Part shown: positions 53,674-64,000 of the stretch, piece after piece
How the letters are laid out: each line of letters opens with the position of its first letter
How positions within the stretch are numbered: the stretch's first letter is position 1
Source of the DNA: Watersipora subatra
Lineage: Eukaryota; Bryozoa; Gymnolaemata; Cheilostomatida; Watersiporidae
Assembly: GCF_963576615.1 (NCBI RefSeq)
Contig: NC_088710.1
Location: 20,703,114 to 20,767,113 of the forward strand
DNA: 64,000 bases
Direction: 5' to 3'
The notes under the pieces: generated by a model
What the model was told of the DNA's origin: nothing
Seen by the model: the letters and a program-made list of their open reading frames with translations, nothing else
The model's database searches: none
Translations under genes and position numbers: made by a program

Positions 53674-56116
53674 TTTTAGAAATAGCTCAGTATAGCATAT
53701 CCATTTTTTAATCAATCCTCCACTTTTCACATGACTGTCTGCCCCCTGCAATTGAACAAATGGTTGAACAGGCATAGAAACAATTTCCTGAAAACTGTGA
53801 TAAAAGCTAAACTAAAACCAGCAGTGATTCGAATGTTTGACATGACTTCTCTTCGTAGCGGTTTGAGGTAATAAGTTTTGACTTCAGCAAATGCAAGAGT
53901 GATTTGATTTGAAAAACAAAGTGATTTAAAATTTGGATTTGACAAGCAAATCACATTATGAAAAGGACACGTTCCAATGTAGGCCTACCCATGCTAATCT
54001 CTAATTTACTGGTTACAAGACAGCTAAGGTATCCAATTGCCGAGTCTTATTATTCTAAAATCACCACCAAAGGTAGCTTAAGTAATACACTTGTTATAAA
54101 ATAACACCCAGGGTAATATTACATTCCATGCTCTGTTAATAATATTTTTAGGAAGTAGATACACGATTGAAGAAGCACAATAGCAAAATGGCAGACAGTA
54201 ATGGGAGAAGAGTTAAGTCTTTGCGTATAGCCATTTGCTGCTCACTAATCTCAAAAATTTATTTTTATATGACGATTTTGTTTAATTTATTGCTATATAT
54301 TTTGAAATCTTAATGACCCATGCAATATTATAATTCAGTCAAAATACTAATCTAATAACCTAATGTATATATATTATAATATGCCTAGAAAGTCTGCTGT
54401 GCAAACAAAATGTTGAATAACTAAATGTCGACAGACTAAATGCCGACAACCAAAATGTCGACAACCGCAAAGCCGACCGTCATAGTGTTGACGCATAATG
54501 GACTAAATGTCAACGAATCCAGCAGCAACATTCAGAAACTTTCGCTCTTGATAGGTTCTTCTAGAGCTGTTTGGGTATGTGTATACCTACCATGTATTTT
54601 CAATTTACACAAACTACTTATATGGATAAAAATTGAAAACTTGATTAACAATGTTTTAGCGAATACCCAATGCTGGACTTTCGAGAAAAAAGTGTTGTTA
54701 ATTGAATAAAGAAATTTTGAATAAAGAATAAAACATATATTGGAAATAAAACAAAATAACTGGAATTGATGACATTTAACTTGAAAAGTCTGAGTTTCTG
54801 TAGGTCATCATTTTATTGTGGACATTTAGTTTGTTCTGTGTCGAGATTATTAATGTCGACATTTTGGTTGTTGACATCAAATTTGCCAACATTTATTCAT
54901 TTGGCATTTTGAACCAATACCAAAAATCCAGTATATAAGTTGATTATTCACCTATTCTATGCTGTATAAATTAACAGTATTTAGAGCAATGCCTTTGGAT
55001 CGCCTGTTACCCAATATTAAGATATATGCCAAAGTCTATGGGCAGTAAAAATTGTTGATAAGGTCTTACAATATTGCAAATACACTTTAGATGTAAAAAC
55101 TTTTTTAAACAAACTAACATATATACATGCATCTGCGTTTTACAAAATCATTTATCTGTTTGCCACTCTGTTTATTTATTGTATAATCATGTCATTTACG
55201 GCTCACACAAGAATTTATCTTGTTTTAAGTGTTGTTAGTAGTCAAAAATAAGAAAAACGTTCGTTATAAAGGGAAAATAGAAACAAGTTGCGTGTTTTTT
55301 ATTAGAAGTGTAACACATAGAAACACGAACGAATAATAATTGGTGTCAACTCGTAGATTAAAAAACCCTTGATATTACAAGCTGTCTAAAGATCTGACTT
55401 AGCGATGCACATGCATTATTCTTCTGTTTTAATGCGTACTCATGATGAAGAGAACAGAAAAATAAATAACGGAGCATCGATCAAGACCGAGCCTAGTTTT
55501 ATGATGTAGTCTTAGATCAAAAACTCCATATTCAGAAACCGGTTAAATATGAATTTCATAAGCTACTTTTTTATCCATAGCATCGGCATGTAAACTTACA
55601 TCGTACGACTTGAGCTAAGTATGTTTGATTTAAACAATGATAGATAAACAATTATATCTCTACATACGGTTGGCAGCTACGATTCATTAAAGTTTTTCAT
55701 CAATACATAATCAGTTTCGTGTAGCCGTTGACAGGACATGAATAGTGCGTAGTAGACTTGTGACGAGTGATGGATCCTGCAAAATGATTTTGCGATGAGT
55801 AGCACTAACATGAACTGTACGTCGATTTATAAAGCCTGGCGCAATTAAACGTGCTTACAATTAATAGTTAGTAATCCTAATTTATCTCTTTTATAACATT
55901 AAACTTTATAAGAAAAATACTGTTCCGCTAAATCCAAGGCCATATAGTCCCAATACGTTAAGCCGACTAATAGACCGAGAAAAGACTCGCACATTTTAGA
56001 TATTACGATATTATAAAACGTGAATGAGTTTCTACAGCATGAAAAAACATCGGGTCTAAAGGTCACGCCTTCGCCGGCGTAGCTCGTTTTTTTCTTCGCT
56101 TGCAAAGGATTGAATC
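53674..56116. other. MBTPS1-HADH divergent intergenic region
   Basis: 2.4 kb between two divergent start codons. It must hold both promoters. The only element seen is a MITE (54405-54915). No CpG-rich stretch or clear core promoter motif. Confidence 0.7.
54405..54915. mobile_element. MITE-like element with TGTCGACA-repeat ends
   Basis: The left end repeats (A)AATGTCGACA about four times (CTAAATGTCGACAGACTAAA, TGCCGACAACCAAAATGTCG). The right end, 54820-54912, has the same motif reversed (AATGTCGACATTTTGG, GTTGTTGACATC, CCAACATTTATTCATTTGGC). The interior is about 310 bp, without a transposase. Confidence 0.65.
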
Positions 56117-56230
56117 ATGGCGTTTGCTCAATGCATGACAAAGCGAATGTTAAGCAGCACTGCAGTGCGAAAAGCAATTAAAGATGTTACTGTCATTGGT
56201 GGTGGACTTATGGGATCAGGCATTGCACAA
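56117..56230 (+). CDS. HADH: HADH exon 1
   Basis: Presequence and the glycine-rich NAD-binding loop, residues 1-38. The ATG is in the context AATCATGG. Donor GTATGC, phase 0. Confidence 0.94.
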
Positions 56231-59200
56231 GTATGCACCACTATTACTTTACATGCGTGATATTTAAACGCTGTAGCATGAGCCCGTAGCTTTGCAAACG
56301 TTATCGTAATTCAGATCAATTGTGTGTGCATACCTCATGTGCAATTGTGTAAATGTTCAACTGAACTACAGCTGACGTGTATAATATGATTTTAACATTT
56401 TATAATTGTTTCCTAGCTTTCTCACCACGATTGACTTCGTTAAATGTGCTTGTGTTGCTTTGTACATAGGTGACCGCTTCTGCAGGAATCAATGTCACTT
56501 TGGTAGACATGAATGATGAAATCCTAAACAAGTCATCAGCAAGCATTAAGAAGAGTCTTGATCGTGTTGCAAAAAAGAAATTTTCAGATAATCCTCAGGT
56601 ATTTATGTGATTACTTGTGCCTGTAGATGCAATAATGCTCGTTTTCGCGCACATAATTTGACAATTATCTAGAAATTTACGAATATATGATATGAAAATA
56701 ATGCAGGTTTGATTTTTCGATGGTCAGGCTGTATGATGAGGTATTGCATTCATTAATATGCTTTCAACTTTGCAATAATTCTGTGTACATTGAACAGAAT
56801 CTTACTGGGCTCCCTTAATGTTGTTTAAGGTGGTAAGTAAATATATATTATGTTGCATGCTATAATGTAATACATTATCATATTTTATGGGAGAAGCTCT
56901 GGCATAGTGATAAAAAGCAGGCTGTTGTTGCTTAATTCCCAGAAAGGCCAATGTCGGTGACAAGAAGGGCATGTGATGTTAAAGTGCTCTCTGCAACTGA
57001 GCATGTCTCCAGTCGTCAAGGTCTTTTTGACTTGTTTCAGACATGTTCAGCCAAGATCACAGAGTCTATTTTTCGGCAACAATGCTCTTAAAAAATGAAA
57101 TGCTCAGCCTCTGCCTGCAGTAAGCTAAACAGACACACTCAATCTTCGGGGAATTGCTACCCACCAATTGATGTGGTTTTTTATTAATATTTTATATTGA
57201 ACACATTGGAACAAGTCAAATGTGTTTAATACAAAGTTTTACAGGTTATAGCTTTTTTGGCATTCTGTTTAAATTCTCTTAATGTGCTCTCTCTGCTAAA
57301 TCTGCACACGGACAAAAAATCATTCAGCTGGAGTTTTATGAGAAAAAAAGTGTAAACATTCTATATACCCACGATTTGCACATGATCTTCACTATTGGGT
57401 GGCAGGATGAACAAGTTTGAAACATCAAATGATAAAAAAATTATATAACTGTTTGATCTTATGTTAATTATGATCTGTTAATTATATCTTCAGAATTGTA
57501 ACACGTAATGTATGTTAGTTTAAAATCAAAACATTTACATTTGTTCTTTTTGTGTTGATGGAGTGGATATCTTTACGTATTTCTAGTAGTGTTATGAACA
57601 AAAGGCATTCATTATTTTTTGTAAGTTGGAGAATTGTTGCAATAAAATTATGATGGAAAAAGCTATACCATTTAATAAATAGTTTTTAAATTGTGATTAT
57701 TCTATTGCATGATTCAAAGACATGCTCAGATAAAAAGTTTAGAAACATTTGAATTGTTGATAGTTTGTATGTGTATTTGTAGGGTGGAGAAAGTTTTGTA
57801 AGTGATATTGTGGGTCGCATCAAGTACTCAAGTGATGCCCTCGAGTCAGTCAAGTCAACCGATCTAGTCGTAGAAGCAATCGTTGAAAATCTAGATGTCA
57901 AGCAAAAACTGTTTGCTTCATTGGATAAGGTCGCACCTCGGTATGTTCACTTGATTATTGTACTTTAGTTTGAGAATATTTAATTTTATTATATTTTTAT
58001 AAAACGATGTCTAACAATATTAAAAAGAGGTGACATTCATTATTTGTATCTAGCGGAAAATGATTTTATATTATTGTTCATTTAAAAAAAATTGGTTACT
58101 GGGAGCTGCTGTGGCCTAGTTGTTTAGAGCTGAACAACAGGTCGGAAATCAATTTCTAGATAAGGCCATCTGTGGTGACGATACGGTGGTGACGGTACGG
58201 CGGTGATGGTGCGGCGGTGACGGTGCGGCGGTGACGGTGTGACAGTACGGCATTTGACCATAAATAACTCTCACTGCTAAATCAACTCATGCACATTTGT
58301 CTGACACTAACAGAGAATCACTTAACTAGAGTTTCGAAAAAAAATTATCGACAAATATTTAAAATGAAATACATTTATTTAAAATGTCTTTTTTGCTGTT
58401 ACTGCTGGTGGTTTTTGGCATTGTAAGGAACTATTCTTGTATTACTTAGTTCCCCCAACCACTTTGGGGTACAATCTATTGTTTAACAAACATTCGCAAT
58501 AAGCCATTTTTGACACCTGTTCACATCCATCTTATTGTTATATCATTAAGGTGGTTCTCAGATTACATAGCGGTATGCTAGACAGGTACGTGTGACAAAA
58601 TTGTGGTACGCAATGATTATTAATATTTTAGCTATCAAACTCAGTGTTTGTTTGTTGGGTGTCTCCAGTTATAGTATTAAAGTTTTAGGAACCAAAAACA
58701 GCTTCGCCCTGGAATTGAACTCAAAAACCCCAGTTCAGCAGACAGGCGTACTATCCACTAGACCACACAGCCTTCCCATAATATTGAATAATTGTGCACA
58801 TACTAGTTACACCTGCCAATCCTTAGTGGCCATTGGTTAAATTGCCAACACTCCACGCTTCAGTAGCACGCATGAACTAATTTACTAGGAGAAACATATG
58901 TGCCCAGACTTGCCCAAAATCTTATGAACATATGTACGTATATATATATATAGCATAAACCTAATTAAACTTATAGCACCCACAGAAATAAACAAACATC
59001 TTCATTTAAAATTTAGAATGGTGCATGTTCTATATGTGGATGGAAAATTTAAAAAAGTGCAAAAACCTTTTTATTATCGGTGCAACGCTGAGCATTTAGC
59101 TAGTTTTGTCATGTGTGCCCATAAGCTTGGAGTTATCCTCTACATGCCCTGTTCAATGCTACAGTCAACGCAGTAATTGCTCTATTTATTTGAGGATGGC

Positions 59201-62200
59201 GTGGAGACGAATCCAATAAAAACACTTTTAATCGTCACCAAGCACTTTTGTTATTCAACAAATGGTCAGATATGATAGCTTGCAAAAACATTAACTATTA
59301 GCAAATATCTCAGACCTCTATTTTTTATGAAGTATAGAGAAGCATAGGCCTGCTAACTGCCCGTGAAGATTCGATGACTCGGTTATTTTGTACCATCTTG
59401 TACCAAGATAATCACAAATCTACCGTAGCTTTACAATGGTGAGGAGTACATGATTGGAATTCAAATACCTTCTGCATAGCCTTTATTCGTAAGAAACCTG
59501 AAGGTGTTTTGTGAAAGTAAGTCAATGACCGAGCTCATCACTTCTAAATGCCAAATTAGGAGTCGTTTACTCATCGCGACTCTTAGTCGTGTGTACTGTT
59601 CTCCTTGTTTAGTTTTTTTTTGTGGTTGTGTAGACGCTCCTTATTGGTTGACTTGCAACAAAATTCACATTACAGTTATTTGGTATCAAAAGATTCACCA
59701 TGTCTAACTCTGCTGTGTTGTAGGTGCAAAATATGTGAAAATGTGATTACAAGCTCTTAAAAGCTAAAAAACGAACAGTTAATCGCAGCCATCATGAAAA
59801 CACCGTAGTTTGGAATCTCTTTATTTTGATGGCGTACTCAAACATTGTGGTTATTGTTTTGGCAGGTGATGTTATCACGTGAAATGAAAGGCTCGAGATA
59901 AAACGTTTCGTAGCACTAGTTTATGACAAACACTTTGTTTTACTGGAAAGCCCATATCAAATATAGACGCTCGCTCGCTACTTTACAGTTTTGCTTCAGT
60001 TTGGTCTAATCATCTAGCCGTAATCTGATCATGTGACCCATACTTCCTGCCAAATATCGCGAACAATTTCTGCAGCATTTTTCGACTATCGCAGGTGACC
60101 AACAGGCTCGTCATGTTTATCAGAGGATGAGACTCTTGATAAACATGAGGACTCCTGATGAGAAGACTCCTTCAAGCTGAGGTTAAAAAATTGAACGAAT
60201 TTTTACAGTAGGTTTTGAGGTATCACTGCTCAAAGTGACAGCAGTACAATTTTGATGAAATAGACGCGCAAGGACAATTATAGACATGGTTTTATTGAAT
60301 GCGTGAAGTATATTTGTAAAAATATTCTGACGAATGAGGTTGCATGAAAGTGTAAACGGAAGCCATCGTGTTCAATTACGTTCAATTTGAGCCGTTTTGG
60401 AAAGAGATTCCTATCTACAGCGTTTTTGTGATGGCTGCAATTAACTGTTCGTTTTGAGCTTTTAAGAGCTTGTAATCACATTTCCAAACATTTTGCACCT
60501 ACAACACATCTGAGTAAGGCATAGTGAATCTTTTGATACCAAATAACTGTAATGTTGTTGTAATTTTGTTGCAAGTCAACATTCAACTATTTTGCTACTG
60601 CGCTAAATTCGCTATTCTTACCAAATTAATTCAAAAGGATTTTTGAAAATTCGATATACCGCTAGTATTCATGCAATATCTCAAGAATCAATGCAGATAT
60701 TGTTTTACTACGAAATGCATCTTATTCCGAACAAAATTCTCTACAAGATAAGTATAAAATTGTTTAGTGAACCCTACTCACAAATTTTCTGACGCTTTGC
60801 ATTGAATGAACGCAGTGAATTTAGTTTTGCCATGATGATAGCAATCTAGTTTTGCCGTTTTGAAATATAACGAAAGTGGAATTGCTTTGCAAAAAAAACT
60901 GTCGATCAGTTGCACACGATTGGCAACAAGGTTGTTTCGTTAGTGACAAAATTTGATTAGTCTAGCTAATGCGTAGGCTTCGTAACGAAAAGGAAGGTGA
61001 AACCTTATCGCTTAGCCGATTCATCGGCTTACGGTCTACACTTCTGTTATTGCGATTGCCGATACATCGGTTAAGCGGGTAATTCAAAGTAGTAGGAAGA
61101 GGAATAATTAATTGGAAACTAATCATTCCTCTTATTGTCGCTCTATTCTTTCTCATCGTTAAAAGGAGCCAATAGTCAACCCGTCTATTAGCGACTGTAT
61201 GTTAATCTAAGGCTTTCTCTACATTGCAGAGAAACCATATTCACAAGTAACACATCCTCCATTCCTATCAAAGATATTGCCAAGGCAACGCAACGACTGG
61301 ATAGGTTTGGTGGTCTCCATTTCTTCAATCCAGTTCCAATGATGAAGTTGTTAGAGGTATTCTATACAAGTATATGTACTGTATATGATAGGTGTTATTA
61401 ACTTTGGAGCCGGCGTTTTAGCAATCTGTAGCGCTAGGCTACACCAACAGATTTCATGTTTAGTTTTATGAATGTGACTCTCTGCTTGGTCAATGCTCAT
61501 GCATAAACTGTCAGCATATCACGAGTCCCGCTAATGGATCCGACAGCATAATCGTAACTCAAAGGTGTCACCGAACTACCATTTACACTGCATTGCTCTA
61601 TGAAATATTGTGCTTTACCTATTGCTCTGCTGTCAAACCTACCTACTATATCTTTCTCTTTGGTGTTCTCTCCTTTGTCGGCAGAAAATTTGTTCTACAG
61701 TGGCTTTAGCTTGTAATCAAATATCATCATTCTTGAAATTCTGCATTTACATCCTTTTTAAATTTTTGGCATGCTTTATTTGCATGTTCACAGTTTTTTT
61801 AAGTACAGTTCAACCTTAGTTTTTTGATATTTTAGATGCCCAGTAAATTGTAGCTTGAACAAAAAGTTTGACTCTTTCTTTGAATGCTAAACAAAAGTTT
61901 GTAACTCGAACACACGGAGATAACCTTGATGACGCCTTTCAGTTACCAAGCATATCCTTCGATATCTTTAATATTAAGACTGTGTTACAATACTTTTGAT
62001 ATTTTGTGTTATTTTTATGTTTTGTTATAATAAAACGCACAAGCTATTTCTACTTTTTTATTTCACATGGAAGTCTGGAAAAAGATGGCTGGCATACGAG
62101 CTGTTACAGATACAATACATTCCCCAACATCACCTACATTATTAATAGATTATTTATTTCAACAAACCCTATGTATTACTTGCCCTCTTAATAAACAGTA

Positions 62201-62954
62201 TGTGATGTGAAATAACGTAAAATGCTTAAAGTCATTTTTCAGCCTTGGAAGAGATTAACCCAATTTACAATACTTGTAATGAGACAAACTGCTGCAGAAT
62301 TCAAACAATAATCTTTTAAACAGCCTTCTGGGACTGATTGCGCTCTATTCCTGAAGTCAGACTGTGTGTAATAACTTTTCTCTATCTTAATTTCTATTAC
62401 GCGTTTCAATTTTTACTTTCACCAAAGATGAGTCTCTGCGCATTAAACCATCATTGACAGTCGTAAGGTAACTCTGAGCTTCAATCTGTGATGATACTTT
62501 AAAAATACAGAAGGCAGGCTCTTTTTACACCTGAAACTGTTTAGTTTCTTTGTTTCATTGTTTTTCAGGCATAATATTTGGAGATACTATTAATATATGT
62601 ATTTGAAACTTTTGAATTCCCTTGCTATTGTTTTTATTTTACATGGCATCACTTGCTTTTATCGGCATCGGCCGGTGAAATAAAGTTACGATCAAAATTT
62701 TGAAGTCAAAGTCGCAATCAAAATTGTTCATTACAGACCAGGGTTTAGTAGTTTTATGGTATTGTATCCTCACCATTGTTCATAAATAAACAAATCATTG
62801 TATGTTCTTTTTCCCGAAACTAGAAGCCCAATGAAAGATGTTGAACATGTGACATGTGTTGCAGGTAATTAGAATTCCAGAAACAACAGACGAGACATTC
62901 AATGCTCTTCTTGAGTATGGAGCTGCTGTTGGTAAAACTACCGTTAACTGTAAG
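56117..62954 (+). CDS. HADH: Hydroxyacyl-CoA dehydrogenase, mitochondrial (HADH), 5' part
   Basis: Join(56117..56230, 56470..56598, 57783..57940, 61230..61356, 62865..62954...) encodes the first 206 residues; the gene continues past the window. HADH oxidises L-3-hydroxyacyl-CoA with NAD+ in the third step of mitochondrial beta-oxidation. Residues 1-20 ([20 protein letters not shown]) are basic and Ser-rich, a mitochondrial presequence. The Rossmann fold starts [16 protein letters not shown] with Gly28, Gly30 and Gly33. Catalytic positions match the family spacing: Ser143 (SNTSS), His164 and Asn167 (LHFFNPVP), Glu176 at the end of MMKLLE. The helical C-terminal domain and the last conserved Asn lie beyond the edge. 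Junctions are GT-AG with matching phases. Short-chain HADH rather than the trifunctional alpha subunit, from the start position and presequence. Confidence 0.95.
56470..56598 (+). CDS. HADH: HADH exon 2
   Basis: Residues 39-81: [34 protein letters not shown]. The Asp of LVDMN is the usual ribose-binding acidic residue at the end of beta-2. Confidence 0.95.
56885..57350 (+). mobile_element. SINE-like remnant in HADH intron 2
   Basis: A head GGGAGAAGCTCTGGCATAGT resembles that of the SINE at 10361; AAGAAGGGCATG and a tail TCTCTGCTAAATCTGCACAC resemble parts of the copy at 58095. Diverged and probably interrupted. Confidence 0.4.
57783..57940 (+). CDS. HADH: HADH exon 3
   Basis: Residues 82-133: [37 protein letters not shown]. 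Ends in CG, donor GTATGT. Confidence 0.95.
58095..58345 (+). mobile_element. tRNA-derived SINE with internal 12-bp repeat
   Basis: Head GGGAGCTGCTGTGGCCTAGT (A box) and GGTCGGAAATC (weak B box); a run of about six GGTGACGGTGCGGC-type units (58170-58245); tail TCACTGCTAAATC. HADH intron 3. Confidence 0.55.
58640..59094 (+). mobile_element. Non-autonomous Helitron-like element, copy D
   Basis: Head CTCAGTGTTTGTTTGTTGGG with TCTCCAGTTATAG; a well-preserved reversed tRNA-like segment at about 58690-58775 (on the - strand TGGTCTAGTGGATAG and GAGTTCAATTCCAG); end TTTTTATTATCGGTGCAACG, CTGAGCATTTAGCTAG|T. Confidence 0.65.
59648..60585. mobile_element. MITE-like element with long TIRs, copy 2
   Basis: TIRs as in 34634-35545 (TTGACTTGCAACAAAATTCA at the left, complement at the right). 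The interior reads in the opposite direction: the stretch with GTCACCTGTGATCGTCGAAA in copy 1 appears here as its complement. HADH intron 3. Confidence 0.8.
61230..61356 (+). CDS. HADH: HADH exon 4 (catalytic His)
   Basis: Residues 134-176: [20 protein letters not shown] and [18 protein letters not shown] with Ser143, His164, Asn167 and Glu176. Acceptor CTACATTGCAG, donor GTATTC. Confidence 0.96.
61357..62864 (+). other. HADH intron 4
   Basis: 1.5-kb AT-rich intron; no element or array recognised. Confidence 0.65.
62865..62954 (+). CDS. HADH: HADH exon 5 (last in window)
   Basis: Residues 177-206: [30 protein letters not shown]. Donor GTAGGT, phase 0; the next exon should begin with the DTPGF-type stretch. 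Confidence 0.94.
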
Positions 62955-63315
62955 GTAGGTAATCTTTATTATACAACAGCTAGTAGTGTGTAACCAGTAT
63001 AAGGGGATAAAAATGTAGCCTGGTGGGTTGTGGATAGGGTGTAACCATTTAGCTGGTAGATGGAGTGTAATCAGGTGAATGGTAAATAAATACTCTAACT
63101 TTGTGGGTATAACCAAAGAGGCTTTATAACAAATTTTGAATCAAGGTTAACTTTTGGAAAATATGAATTTTATCATACACAAAAGTTGCATATTTTGCAA
63201 TGCTCATAGTCAATTGCTGCATACTTCGTGTTTCAGTTTTTCCATTTTCAGCTATAATAAAAGATTTTTGAACAAGAATATTAAATAAATATGGCTGTAG
63301 ATGCGGAGACTGCCA

Positions 63316-64000
63316 GCTGCTTAAACCATAACTGCCACGAACAACTTTTATCATATTTACTAGGTAAGTCAGACATGCTGATTCCGATTTTGTAATCAAA
63401 ATAAAGATTAGGCCACTAACTTTTAGAGTAATGAAGAACTTTTTATAGCGTTTTAATATCGGTCTCGAAAACAACACGATCGGCATAACAAGCTCCGCCC
63501 ATAAATACTTGACGTAACCTAGCTTTTTAGGAACAGAAGTTACGTAGGGATGTTTAGACCGATTTAGAATAATAAAGATGGGTGTTTTAAAATCCATTAA
63601 TATCTAAATTCAGCCTTAAAAATAATATCAGTCTTTTCTGAAAGGTAGATAAGCTATTTAGCATTGCATATTTAAAAAGCGCAATAACAACGCTAGCTCG
63701 TGATAAAACCGCGCTTTTTGAGCTGATTTTTCTCGGCGTCCAGCCCATTTAAACGTCATATAACAAGCTGCGAGCAATTTTAAATAGTTTATATCCCTTT
63801 CATAAAAAACTGAAACTATTTTACAGGCTGGATTTAGATAATAATGGGTTTTAAGACACCCATCTCTATTATTCTAAATCGGACTAAACATTCCCAACTT
63901 CCGTTTCTGAAAAAGCTAGGTTTCGTCACATATTTATGGGCGGAGCTTGTAATGCCGATTGTGTTGTTTTTGAAACGGATATTGAAACGCTTTAAAAAAG
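63316..64000. mobile_element. Foldback element, copy 2 (cut by window edge)
   Basis: Same order and orientation as 29768-30515: GCTTAAACCATAACTGCCAC, AGCGTTTTAATATCGGTCT, GCTCCGCCCATAAATA, GATTTAGAATAATAAAGATG, spacer, then the complementary right arm. The right end lies beyond 64000. HADH intron 5. Confidence 0.8.

Noticed and set aside
53674-53775. Extended N-terminus for MBTPS1 from 53775
   Set aside because: It would place 34 residues before the signal peptide; the downstream Met gives a normal secretory start.

Overview
The window is nuclear DNA of an animal. It is AT-rich, its protein-coding genes are split by GT-AG introns, and it is full of minisatellites and transposon remnants. The four recognisable genes are closest to their vertebrate orthologues in length and exon content. 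Repeat style (non-autonomous Helitrons, tRNA-related SINEs, Tc1, foldback elements) fits an invertebrate, possibly a lophotrochozoan, but I cannot fix the phylum from the sequence.

Layout from left to right. LARP6 (+) occupies 141-2695 in two exons. A 4.4-kb gap follows, holding a diverged direct repeat and a minisatellite. GALK2 (+) runs from 7130 to 16252 in ten exons, including an 18-nt microexon; its introns carry SINEs, a Helitron remnant, a 30-bp perfect palindrome and several tandem arrays. From 16.3 to 24.5 kb I see no conserved gene, only an 18-bp minisatellite, a LINE 3' end and other repeats. A 77-residue membrane protein of unknown function (+) lies at 24584-24817. MBTPS1 (site-1 protease) is on the - strand from 53673 down to 27232 in fifteen exons, complete at 1035 residues with catalytic Asp208, His241, Asn330 and Ser406. 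Its introns hold an apparently intact Tc1 transposon, several Helitron-like copies, a foldback element, two longer repeats and at least seven tandem arrays. HADH (mitochondrial 3-hydroxyacyl-CoA dehydrogenase, +) starts at 56117, head-to-head with MBTPS1, and runs off the right edge after five exons.

The genes do not form one pathway: LARP6 is an RNA-binding protein, GALK2 a sugar kinase, MBTPS1 a Golgi protease that activates SREBP and ATF6 type factors, and HADH a beta-oxidation enzyme. No operon-like logic applies.

The most unusual signal is a link between minisatellites and 5' splice sites. In GALK2 intron 7 and MBTPS1 intron 14 the tandem array is in register with, and contains copies of, the upstream exon's own splice donor. 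In GALK2 intron 9 a third array begins exactly at the donor. The second theme is a Helitron-like family whose longer copies carry a reversed tRNA-like segment. All exon boundaries were read by eye from splice consensus, phase and family similarity; no search was run.
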